From Clostridia bacterium (lineage in GTDB: Bacteria > Bacillota > Clostridia > Oscillospirales > CAG-272), in assembly GCA_900753295.1 (NCBI GenBank), contig CAADYQ010000019.1, forward strand, positions 1 to 36,194: DNA of 36,194 bases, read 5' to 3'. Made by a program: the position numbers and the translations under genes. Positions 1 through 7,042 of this stretch are shown piece by piece (position 1 is the stretch's first letter; each line of letters starts with the position of its first letter). The notes under the pieces are model-generated. The model was not told where the DNA came from. It worked only from the letters and a program-made list of their open reading frames with translations, and did not search any database.

Positions 1-43
1 CGCATTGTGCGGCAGCCACGGCTGTTATCCTTATGTTGCGGAT

Positions 44-898
44 TCAAATGCTTACGTCGGCGTAGATCATGCAATGGTCCGAGGCGTCAAGCACCTCCTG
101 ACGGGTCTCTATGCTGTGAACCCATACAGTCACATCGGGTGAAACAAAAATATGGTCTATCGGCGAACGGCTGTTGTTCGGCAGTGTACCTATGACGGGA
201 TGGAAGGTAAACTGTCCCATGGATGCGCTCAGCTTTGCGGCATACTTTGAATTAAGCATTCCGCCGGAGGTTATCGTGCGGTAATATTCCTCTTCCTCGC
301 CGCCATTGAAATCACCGGTGAAGAAAAACGGAATGTCACCGTATTTTTCATTTATCGCCTTTTTCTCTTCAAGCATCTGACGCGCGTTGTCGGCGCGCCA
401 TGCTGCGCCGTCCACGCGGTCGCTCATACCCTCGAGCTTGTATGATCCCAGTATCAGCGCGGCGTGCGTATTGATGTGTCCCACGAGCTTTCCGCTCTCG
501 CGTTCGCGGAGGACCGCCGCGGTCATGCCCTTGGTATATGTATATGTTGAGGTATACATCACAAAAGCGGACTCGACCTCCTCAAAGCGGTCGGCGCGGT
601 ACGCTATCGGGAAATAATTGTTGGCGGGGTATTTTGCCGAAAGCGAGCGCAGCTCGCTCTCGCGGCGATGCTCCGGGTCGGGAGCGGCGCTTACGAATTT
701 ATAACCGGTCGCCTCAAGCTTCGGAATGAAGCTCTGATGATAGAATTTGTTTATCTCCTGAAAACCGATGATATCGGGGCGGTAATATGCAATATTCTCA
801 AGTATTTTGCCCTCGCGGTCCGGGGCGGTGGCGTCAAAAAGAAGGTTGGCGCTCATAATGCGCAGATTAGCCTTTTCATATTTCGGCAGATAATTCAT
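44..898 (-). CDS. Endonuclease/exonuclease/phosphatase (EEP) family protein
   Basis: A 284-residue protein with the EEP fold signatures in the right order: SANLL near residue 16, the metal-binding QE at 47-48, NTHA at 143-146, GDFN at 195-198, IDHIFVS at 247-253 and a terminal SDH at 273-275. The family cleaves phosphodiester or phosphomonoester bonds with a divalent metal; members include DNase I-like nucleases, sphingomyelinases and inositol phosphatases, and the substrate cannot be told here. There is no signal peptide, so it is probably cytoplasmic. It starts 17 bases after the aldolase-like gene, with an AAGGA ribosome site 7 bases before its ATG, so the two are probably co-transcribed. 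Catalytic residues look complete. Confidence 0.85.
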   Translation of the reverse strand: MNYLPKYEKANLRIMSANLLFDATAPDREGKILENIAYYRPDIIGFQEINKFYHQSFIPKLEATGYKFVSAAPDPEHRRESELRSLSAKYPANNYFPIAYRADRFEEVESAFVMYTSTYTYTKGMTAAVLRERESGKLVGHINTHAALILGSYKLEGMSDRVDGAAWRADNARQMLEEKKAINEKYGDIPFFFTGDFNGGEEEEYYRTITSGGMLNSKYAAKLSASMGQFTFHPVIGTLPNNSRSPIDHIFVSPDVTVWVHSIETRQEVLDASDHCMIYADVSI

Positions 899-915
899 GG
901 TGCATTCCTTTCATA

Positions 916-2202
916 TCAGAGATTGAAGGCGACTTCTATCTCTCTTATTTCGTCGTCGCTGATAGGCACTATCGTGCCGTGCATGGAGGCTATATCGCAA
1001 AGCGATTCGGCACCGAATTCAAGGACCTCAAGACGGTCGTAGGCATTGAGCGGAGAGGTCCCAGCCACGAGCACGCAATCGTTCTCTATTATCGCTATGG
1101 GCGTGCGCATACTGATATCCGATACGATCCTTTCGGGCGCGTCCTCAAGCGTTCCGTAGGGGTAACGCATCGTGTTGCGCAGGCAAATATATCCCTCGGG
1201 GATCATATGCGAATTGAACTCGGCGCCCGTGACCGCAAAGCCCATTATATACGGACTGCGGGCGGCGCATATGCTGTTTATCTCCGGATGAGCGTCAAAT
1301 ATGCGTCCGACAAGCTCAGCCCAGTGCGACGGGCGCTTTCCGCTCTCGCATTTATCGCCGCAAACATATACAAGAGAATCGTCGGTAAGAAGTCCGCGGT
1401 CCTCATCCGCCGGCGTGATGATAAAGCCCTCTCCGGCGCGTGAGGCGAACATTCCGGTCCCTGCGGTAAAGAGCTTGTTTTTGTACGAGCGGCGGCATTT
1501 GTCAACGATATCCGCACGGATGCCGTCATACGCCTCGGGCGCATCGGTTGCGGCATACTTGGGTGTATTATGCTCGGCAGCGCTCTTGTTATCAAGCTGC
1601 GCACGAGAAAGAACATGGTACTCCCGACCGAGCATTGACGCGGCAACACCGGTGCGAGCGGCAAAATCGAGCGCCTCAAACATCATAAATGCGCGTTCAA
1701 GGCTGTCGGCGCCGAGGACCACGCCGTGGTTCTCAAGCAGGACCGTATCACAGCCTGCGGCAAACTTGGAGGATATGTAGCCGCCGAGCTTTTCACTGCC
1801 GGGCAGTGCGTATTCCGCGATAGCTATTTTGCCGCAAAGGGCGGAAACGCCGGGCATTATATCCATTTCGGGCAGGCGGCGCTCAAGGCTGTAAGCGACG
1901 AGCGCGGCGGGATGAGCGTGAAGCACCGCGTGCAGGTCGGGGCGCGACCGCAGGACGGCAAGGTGGAACGGATATTCGGTGGACGGGCGGTGCTTGCCGT
2001 GCACGACTCCGTCCGGCGTTACCCACATTATATCATCGGCGGTAAGATGCGCTTTGTCGATGCCAGAGGGCGATATCCACAGCGTTCCGTCACTGTCCAT
2101 TATGGAAAGGTTGCCGCCCGAAGTGGTGGTGAGCTTGTTGTCGTAAAGTCTTGTCATAAAAAAGGCGATCTTTTCCGCCGGGGTCATATCAAGAAGTTTC
2201 AT
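916..2202 (-). CDS. Tandem class II aldolase/adducin-domain protein
   Basis: A 428-residue protein, about twice the usual length of a class II aldolase (L-fuculose- or L-ribulose-phosphate aldolase/epimerase type). Residues 1-195 form a complete domain: SGGN 29-32, SPSG 44-47, acidic residue E76, HAHP 95-98 and NHG 158-160, i.e. the acid and three zinc histidines. Residues about 228-428 look like a second copy: TGTG near 247-250 matches SGGN, ITPAD near 262-266 matches ISPSG, ARSP at 314-317 replaces HAHP, and END at 373-375 replaces ENH. The second copy therefore lacks the metal ligands and is probably structural or regulatory. Substrate is unknown. A GGAG site precedes the ATG and a strong promoter lies upstream. 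Confidence 0.85.
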   Translation of the reverse strand: MKLLDMTPAEKIAFFMTRLYDNKLTTTSGGNLSIMDSDGTLWISPSGIDKAHLTADDIMWVTPDGVVHGKHRPSTEYPFHLAVLRSRPDLHAVLHAHPAALVAYSLERRLPEMDIMPGVSALCGKIAIAEYALPGSEKLGGYISSKFAAGCDTVLLENHGVVLGADSLERAFMMFEALDFAARTGVAASMLGREYHVLSRAQLDNKSAAEHNTPKYAATDAPEAYDGIRADIVDKCRRSYKNKLFTAGTGMFASRAGEGFIITPADEDRGLLTDDSLVYVCGDKCESGKRPSHWAELVGRIFDAHPEINSICAARSPYIMGFAVTGAEFNSHMIPEGYICLRNTMRYPYGTLEDAPERIVSDISMRTPIAIIENDCVLVAGTSPLNAYDRLEVLEFGAESLCDIASMHGTIVPISDDEIREIEVAFNL

Positions 2203-2253
2203 TATCCATATCTCCGAGTCCGGTACTCACCGGTTAGATTTTTATTTATCTTA

Positions 2254-2282
2254 ATTATACATTTTATGCTCTGTCACGTCAA
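2254..2282 (-). promoter_or_regulatory. Sigma-A promoter of the aldolase-EEP operon
   Basis: On the minus strand TTGACG (2277-2282) and TATAAT (2254-2259) are separated by 17 bases. Transcription would start about 45 bases before the aldolase-like ATG. Confidence 0.8.
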
Positions 2283-2295
2283 TAGTTTTATCAAA

Positions 2296-2342
2296 AATAA
2301 AGTCGGGACCGCCGCGCCGTTGCACGACAGTCCCGCCTTATT
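2296..2342 (-). terminator. Terminator after ldh
   Basis: Inverted arms at 2296-2309 and 2330-2342 pair GGGAC with GTCCC, flanked by AATAA/TTATT. On the minus strand the hairpin is followed by a U-rich tail. It lies 13 bases after the ldh stop and separates ldh from the aldolase promoter. Confidence 0.75.
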
Positions 2343-2354
2343 TCGCACATCGGC

Positions 2355-3326
2355 TCAGACGAGCAGTCCGTGATATTCCGAATATTCTGCGCCGAGAGAT
2401 TTTATGACCTCACGCAGTGCCGCCGCCGAACGGCGCAGTCTTCCCTCCTCGTCTCCGTCAAGAGGGACCTCAAGCACGCGCTCTATGCCGTTTCTGCCGA
2501 CGATACAAGGCAGACCGAGACACACGCCCTCGATCCCGTAATGCCCGTCCGCTACGGTAGACACCGGGAGTATCGTATGCTCGTCCCGCACTATCGCCTC
2601 GGCGATACGCCGCACCGCCTCGGCGATGGCATAGTAGGTCGCGCCCTTAGCGTCGATTATGCGGTACGCCGCGTCGCGCACCTCGTCGAAGAGCTGTGAA
2701 AAGCCCGTGGGGTCGCATTCCTCGCAGCATTCCCGGCAGAAAAGCGACAGATCGACGCCGGAAACATTTGCGCTGCTGAGCACTGCGACCTCGCTGTCGC
2801 CATGCTCGCCGATTATAAACGTGTGGACATTGCGGCTGTCCACGCCGAGCCGCTCGCCGACGAGCTGTTTGAGTCTTGCGGTATCAAGCACCGTTCCGGA
2901 GCCTATAACGCGATTCGCCGGGAAGCGTGAGCGCACAAGCGTTACATATGTCAGCACATCAACGGGATTTGTGACTACAAGCAGGATGCCCTCGGCGCGC
3001 ACCTCGGTTATCCTGTCTATTATCGATGCGAATATCCGCTCGTTCCTATGCACAAGATCGATGCGGCTCTCGCCGGGACGCTGGGACGCGCCTGCGGTTA
3101 TGATGATCAGCGCGGCGTCCGCAATGTCGCCGTAGTCGCCCTGATAGATCGTCATCGGTGAATGGAATGGCAAGCCGTGCGCGATATCCTCCGCTTCGCC
3201 GCGCGCTCTTTTGGTATCAACATCGATAAGAACCATTTCGGAAAAAAGTCCGCTCTGCATCAGTGTGTATGCGGTGGTGGCTCCGACGTTCCCGCACCCG
3301 ATTATCGCCGTCTTTCTTAAATTCAT
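2355..3326 (-). CDS. ldh: L-lactate dehydrogenase
   Basis: A 323-residue NAD-dependent dehydrogenase that interconverts pyruvate and L-lactate in the cytoplasm. The N-terminal Rossmann motif GCGNVG is at 10-15, with the NAD-selective acid D35. Gln82 in ASQRPGE marks lactate rather than malate specificity, since malate dehydrogenases carry Arg there. The catalytic His175 lies in IIGEHGDSE, and the Asp148/Arg151 pair is present. Length is normal. A GAGGA ribosome site precedes the ATG but directly abuts a terminator-like hairpin (3342-3384). In Firmicutes ldh is often controlled by Rex, and a rex gene lies at 26-27 kb, but I see no Rex operator palindrome at this start. Confidence 0.95.
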   Translation of the reverse strand: MNLRKTAIIGCGNVGATTAYTLMQSGLFSEMVLIDVDTKRARGEAEDIAHGLPFHSPMTIYQGDYGDIADAALIIITAGASQRPGESRIDLVHRNERIFASIIDRITEVRAEGILLVVTNPVDVLTYVTLVRSRFPANRVIGSGTVLDTARLKQLVGERLGVDSRNVHTFIIGEHGDSEVAVLSSANVSGVDLSLFCRECCEECDPTGFSQLFDEVRDAAYRIIDAKGATYYAIAEAVRRIAEAIVRDEHTILPVSTVADGHYGIEGVCLGLPCIVGRNGIERVLEVPLDGDEEGRLRRSAAALREVIKSLGAEYSEYHGLLV

Positions 3327-3341
3327 TATCAGTTATCCTCA

Positions 3342-3384
3342 AAAATAATATTACCGGGTCGCTTTGACCCGGTAATATTATTTT
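3342..3384 (-). terminator. Perfect 19-bp hairpin before ldh: terminator or attenuator
   Basis: Arms 3342-3360 and 3366-3384 are exact reverse complements with a 5-base loop. On the minus strand the stem is followed by TTTTT and then immediately by the GAGGA ribosome site of ldh. It fits an intrinsic terminator for the upstream lysoplasmalogenase gene, yet it leaves no room for an ldh promoter downstream of it. Confidence 0.85.
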
Positions 3385-3399
3385 ATAAGGACAGCTTTT

Positions 3400-4014
3400 T
3401 TATGCTCCTATGAGTAAAAGAATCTGCCCGATGGGATACAGCGTCCATATCCAAAGATCGGAATTTTTTATTTTGGTCCCGATTATCTTGTCCGAAACGA
3501 TAATAAGATCGGAGATCAGGAACAGCGTAATGCCGAGCGCCGACACGAAAAATATTCCACCGCGGGATGCGGTACACGAATAGACCGTTGTGAAGTTGAG
3601 CGCTATAAAAAACAAATAAAGAATACCGAACGGGAGCATACCGCGGTCGCCGTTCTGCTTGCCGAGGCACAGCACAGCCGTGGCCGCTGAAGTTACCGCA
3701 AAAAGCAGGATGCCGAGCCACGCGCCGACATTGAAATATCCGCGCACCGAGCAAAGAAAGGCGGCGGTATATATCACGTGAGAGGCGGCAAAAAACGACG
3801 CGCCCGCTATGAAGCCGCGCACCGGCAGACGCCCTGTTATGGGCTTATAATCCATGAGGATGATATCCCCAAGCGATGAAAGGAGCATAGCCGGTATGCA
3901 GACCAGACGCGTGGCTGTCGGAGCGGCGAGCGCAAGAGCGATCGCCAGCAGACTGATAAGCGCTGTCAGCACGAGCTTGCCGGGCAAGCCGAACCATGAG
4001 AAGAATCTGTGCAT
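3400..4014 (-). CDS. Lysoplasmalogenase-like (YhhN/TMEM86 family) membrane protein
   Basis: A 204-residue, very hydrophobic protein with about seven or eight predicted membrane helices. The stretch around residues 40-80 (LLSSLGDIILM, followed by SFFAASHVIYTAAFL) matches the typical YhhN pattern of a conserved Gly-Asp in one helix and an AH-x-hydrophobic motif in the next. Characterised relatives hydrolyse the vinyl ether bond of lysoplasmalogens. That substrate makes sense in anaerobic Clostridia, many of which make plasmalogens, but the activity here is inferred. It starts 21 bases after glpK with a GGAAGG site and is probably in the same transcript. A strong hairpin follows its stop. Confidence 0.75.
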   Translation of the reverse strand: MHRFFSWFGLPGKLVLTALISLLAIALALAAPTATRLVCIPAMLLSSLGDIILMDYKPITGRLPVRGFIAGASFFAASHVIYTAAFLCSVRGYFNVGAWLGILLFAVTSAATAVLCLGKQNGDRGMLPFGILYLFFIALNFTTVYSCTASRGGIFFVSALGITLFLISDLIIVSDKIIGTKIKNSDLWIWTLYPIGQILLLIGA

Positions 4015-4034
4015 ATCCGCCGTCCTTCCGTTTT

Positions 4035-5537
4035 TTATTTGGCTGTATCGCGTCCCGAAAGAACACGGCTCACCGCACGATGCCAGCCATCGAGCCTTGC
4101 GGCGCGTTCGGATGCGTCGATATGCGGCTCAAAGAGCTTATCGGGACGCCACGATGCGGCGATCTCGGCGGTCGATGCAAATGCGCCGGTGGCAAGTCCC
4201 GCAAGATTTGCGGCGCCGAGCGCCGTGGTCTCGATGCACGCCGGGCGGATTATCGGAGTTCCGAGAAGATCGGCCTGTATTTCAAGCAGAAGATCGTTTG
4301 CGGATGCGCCGCCGTCCACCTTCAGCGATGTCATGCTCACGCCCGCCTCGCGCTTCATCAGCTCAAGAACATCGGCGGTCTGATACGCCATGGATTCAAT
4401 GACCGCACGCACGACATGTGCGCGTGTCGTTCCGCGCGTAATGCCCAGCAACGCGCCGCGCGCATACGGGTCCCAATACGGCGCGCCGAGTCCGACGAAC
4501 GCAGGCACGAACCATGCTCCGCCGCTGTCAGCAACGCTTCTTGCTATCGCCTCGGTCTCGGATGCACGGCTGACGAGTCCCAGTCCATCGCGCAGCCACT
4601 GGACCGCAGCGCCGCAGATAAACACCGAGCCCTCCAGCGCATATGTTACCGGCTTATCGCCGAGTCCCCATGCGATGGTAGTGAGCAGTCCGTTTTGCGA
4701 CATAACTGGGCGCTCGCCGGTGTTCATGAGCATGAACCCGCCGGTGCCGTATGTATTTTTCACTCCGCCGGCTTCAAAGCAACACTGACCGAAAAGCGCA
4801 GCCTGCTGGTCGCCCGCAACACCGGCTACCGGTATGGGAGCGCCGAACAGCGCGGGATCGGTCTCGCCGAAAATGCCGGATGACGGACGGACCTCCGGAA
4901 GCATGGCGCGCGGTATACCGAACAGACGCAACAGCTCGTCATCCCATTCAAGCGTATTGATATTGAAAAGCATAGTGCGGGAGGCGTTGGAATAATCGGT
5001 CGCGTGTACGCGCCCGCCGGTGAGCTTGAAGATGAGCCAGCTATCCACCGTTCCGAAGCAAAGCTCGCCGCGCTCGGCGCGATCGCGCACGCCGGGAACG
5101 TTATCAAGTATCCATTTCAGCTTTGTAGCCGAAAAATATGCGTCGATGAGCAGTCCCGTGCGGCGGCGGATATCCTCGCACAGCTCCCCGCTTTTTATGT
5201 AATCACAGTATTCCGCGGTACGGCGGCACTGCCACACTATCGCGTTATATACCGGCTTGCCGGTGCTTCGTTCCCACACGACGGTGGTCTCGCGCTGGTT
5301 GGTGATACCGATGCCCCAGATATCCTCTGCGGTCACGCCGGCGCGCAGCAGCGCCTCGCGCGCCACGGCAAGCTGAGTATCCCATATGTCGCACGGGTCA
5401 TGCTCGACCCATCCGTCATGCGGAAAATGCTGTGGGAATTCCTTTTGCGCGGACGCGATTATTCTTCCCGAAAGGTCGAAAACTATCGACCTTGAGCTTG
5501 TGGTACCCTGATCCAGAGCCAACAGATATTTTGGCAT
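4035..5537 (-). CDS. glpK: Glycerol kinase
   Basis: A 500-residue FGGY-family kinase that makes sn-glycerol 3-phosphate from glycerol and ATP. Clear family blocks are DQGTTSSR near 9-16, TNQRETTVVWE, GDQQAALFGQ and KNTYGTGGFMLMNTG. The ATG at 5537 was chosen because it has a GGAGG site 8 bases upstream and gives the standard N-terminus. An in-frame upstream extension to 5699 would encode the promoter region. The loop that carries the HPr-phosphorylated histidine in Bacillus and Enterococcus (His230 in B. subtilis) reads ETDPALFG here, one residue shorter and without histidine. Neither glpF nor glpD is adjacent. Confidence 0.96.
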   Translation of the reverse strand: MPKYLLALDQGTTSSRSIVFDLSGRIIASAQKEFPQHFPHDGWVEHDPCDIWDTQLAVAREALLRAGVTAEDIWGIGITNQRETTVVWERSTGKPVYNAIVWQCRRTAEYCDYIKSGELCEDIRRRTGLLIDAYFSATKLKWILDNVPGVRDRAERGELCFGTVDSWLIFKLTGGRVHATDYSNASRTMLFNINTLEWDDELLRLFGIPRAMLPEVRPSSGIFGETDPALFGAPIPVAGVAGDQQAALFGQCCFEAGGVKNTYGTGGFMLMNTGERPVMSQNGLLTTIAWGLGDKPVTYALEGSVFICGAAVQWLRDGLGLVSRASETEAIARSVADSGGAWFVPAFVGLGAPYWDPYARGALLGITRGTTRAHVVRAVIESMAYQTADVLELMKREAGVSMTSLKVDGGASANDLLLEIQADLLGTPIIRPACIETTALGAANLAGLATGAFASTAEIAASWRPDKLFEPHIDASERAARLDGWHRAVSRVLSGRDTAK

Positions 5538-5579
5538 TGCGATATCCTCCAGTTGCGGAATTGTTTTATCCGCATATTT

Positions 5580-5608
5580 ATTATACAACATAACCGGATA
5601 CATTTCAA
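5580..5608 (-). promoter_or_regulatory. Sigma-A promoter of glpK
   Basis: Minus strand TTGAAA (5603-5608), a 17-base spacer and TATAAT (5580-5585), about 40 bases before the glpK start. The -35 box lies inside a large inverted repeat, which suggests regulation. Confidence 0.8.
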
Positions 5609-5646
5609 TATTCAACCCTAAATTCGTTGAATATTTTGTATCCGGT
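5593..5646. repeat. Nested inverted repeat over the glpK -35 region, candidate operator
   Basis: Outer 10-base arms at 5593-5602 and 5637-5646 (accggataca/tgtatccggt) and inner 10-base arms at 5607-5616 and 5626-5635 (aatattcaac/gttgaatatt) share one centre. No U-tract follows on either strand, so an operator is more likely than a terminator. The regulator is not identifiable. Confidence 0.7.
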
Positions 5647-5664
5647 AATATGTATTGATTTTTT

Positions 5665-6444
5665 TCAGTCAGGTATATGTTGATCGGCGCTTGCTGCACC
5701 GATAGCGGTGAGAACGCCCGAGAGCGCCGCGGCAGCCCTTTTGGGAGATATCAGCATTGAAGCGGCTGCTTCTCCTTCCGCGCTGTCGATATGAAGCGCC
5801 GCCGATGCCTGCGGGACCGCAGCCGAAACTGCCGACATCGATACAGACAGCGAGCGTATGACGCGCATTATCTCCGCCGCCAACTTATCGGCAGCCATTG
5901 CGCGCTCGCGCGTTTCGTCGGAGAGCGCCTGTCTTTCCTCCGCAAGCGCGGGATCCTCACAGATCCACGCCGCCAGAGAAGCGTATTTAAGCTCGGATGC
6001 AAGCATTTGCGCCTTCGCCGAGCAATCGCGCAGCATGGTCGCCGCCTCGCCGGCGCGTCCGGAAAGCACGGACATCTCAGACATACCGTTTCTAAGGCGA
6101 GGACACATATCGATAAAGGAATTGACGACGTATCTGCGCTCCTCCGCAGAATACGAAAAAGCGAAATCGCGCAGCACAGCCCTGGAATTCCAGCCGTCAA
6201 GAAGACGGCGTATCGTTGCCGCCGTGTCGTTTATAGCCTCTTCCGCATCGCGATATACGCTTTCGGCGGCGTCCGCCGCCTCGTCTATGGCAGCGTCAAG
6301 CGCCGTCATTTCCTCTGCGGCAGTCGGCGTTTCTCCGTCGTCGCCGTTTACATATTTCTCGATAACGGATATCGCCGCCCCGTCGTCGGGGCGCATGCTT
6401 ATCTGATTTTTTTCAAGCAGTGAGAATATTTCATCCCGCGTCAT
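5665..6444 (-). CDS. Hypothetical acidic helical protein downstream of khpA
   Basis: A 259-residue protein that I do not recognise. Composition is rich in Ala, Glu and Asp, with long predicted helices and possible coiled coil between about residues 50 and 215. There is no signal peptide, membrane helix, cysteine motif or nucleotide-binding motif. The ATG at 6444 was chosen because GAGGT lies 9 bases upstream; an in-frame start 13 codons earlier lacks such a site. It follows khpA by about 50 bases, where many Firmicutes carry rimM-trmD-rplS, so it is probably transcribed with the SRP/ribosome cluster. A structural or chaperone-like role is only a guess. Confidence 0.7.
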   Translation of the reverse strand: MTRDEIFSLLEKNQISMRPDDGAAISVIEKYVNGDDGETPTAAEEMTALDAAIDEAADAAESVYRDAEEAINDTAATIRRLLDGWNSRAVLRDFAFSYSAEERRYVVNSFIDMCPRLRNGMSEMSVLSGRAGEAATMLRDCSAKAQMLASELKYASLAAWICEDPALAEERQALSDETRERAMAADKLAAEIMRVIRSLSVSMSAVSAAVPQASAALHIDSAEGEAAASMLISPKRAAAALSGVLTAIGAASADQHIPD

Positions 6445-6496
6445 TGGTGCCGTACCTCGGTGATGCGCCGGCGGATGAAGCATCCGCCGCGCAAAA

Positions 6497-6736
6497 TTAT
6501 TTGATCTCTACCGTAACCTTTTTGCCGGCACCGGCAGACGCCGCCTTGACAACGGTACGGATGGCTTTGGCTATTTTGCCGTGTCTGCCGATGACCATTC
6601 CGGTCTCATCGGGCGCGACCGTAAGCACAAGCTCTATGCTACCGTCACTCTCGTTGTCGGTGCGCGTGACCTTTACCGCGTCCGGCGTGTCGACAATGGC
6701 TTTTGCCATGTCGGCAACGATCTTTTCGAGTTCCAT
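6497..6736 (-). CDS. khpA: KH-domain RNA-binding protein KhpA
   Basis: A 79-residue single KH domain of the YlqC/KhpA family. The GxxG loop is seen as IGRHGK near residues 48-53, inside DETGMVIGRHGKIAKAIR. Family members bind RNA, usually with KhpB (Jag), and affect cell division, sRNA use or ribosome assembly. Its place just after rpsP is the standard Firmicutes arrangement. Length is normal. The ribosome site is weak, so translation may be coupled to rpsP, whose stop is 17 bases upstream. Confidence 0.93.
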   Translation of the reverse strand: MELEKIVADMAKAIVDTPDAVKVTRTDNESDGSIELVLTVAPDETGMVIGRHGKIAKAIRTVVKAASAGAGKKVTVEIK

Positions 6737-6753
6737 ATCCGGTCTACCGACGA

Positions 6754-6996
6754 TCAGTCAACGATACCGGCTTTTTTGAGCAGGACCTTGACAGTCTCGG
6801 TGGGCTGTGCACCGTTCTTTATCCATTCCTTTGCCTTGTCGGCATCGATCTTGATAACAGACGGCTCGGTGAGGGGATTGTAGTATCCGATCTCTTCGAT
6901 AAATCTGCCGTTGCGGGGCGAACGCTCGTCAGCGACGATAACGCGGTAGAAGGGCTGCTTCTTGGCGCCCATTCTTCTGAGTCTCATTTTAACCAT
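6754..6996 (-). CDS. rpsP: 30S ribosomal protein S16
   Basis: An 80-residue protein with the characteristic bS16 N-terminus MVKMRLRRMGAKKQPFYR and the block GRFIEEIGYYNP. It binds 16S rRNA early in assembly of the small subunit body. A GGAGG site precedes the ATG. It lies between ffh and khpA in the conserved order. Length matches the family. Confidence 0.98.
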   Translation of the reverse strand: MVKMRLRRMGAKKQPFYRVIVADERSPRNGRFIEEIGYYNPLTEPSVIKIDADKAKEWIKNGAQPTETVKVLLKKAGIVD

Positions 6997-7042
6997 TGTT
7001 TTTTCCTCCGAAAATGTTTGTGTTATTTATCTTTGAAAATCC

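Noticed and set aside
1..43. Terminator after the EEP gene
   Set aside because: Only a short CAGCC/GGCTG hairpin without a U-tract is seen, and the window edge cuts the region.
3996..4883. 295-residue ORF on the plus strand
   Set aside because: Antisense to glpK, which is unambiguous; composition (Arg, Cys, His) is typical of shadow frames.
5538..5699. Longer glpK start giving 54 extra residues
   Set aside because: The extra codons cover the promoter and inverted repeat, while the ATG at 5537 has a good ribosome site and the standard family N-terminus.
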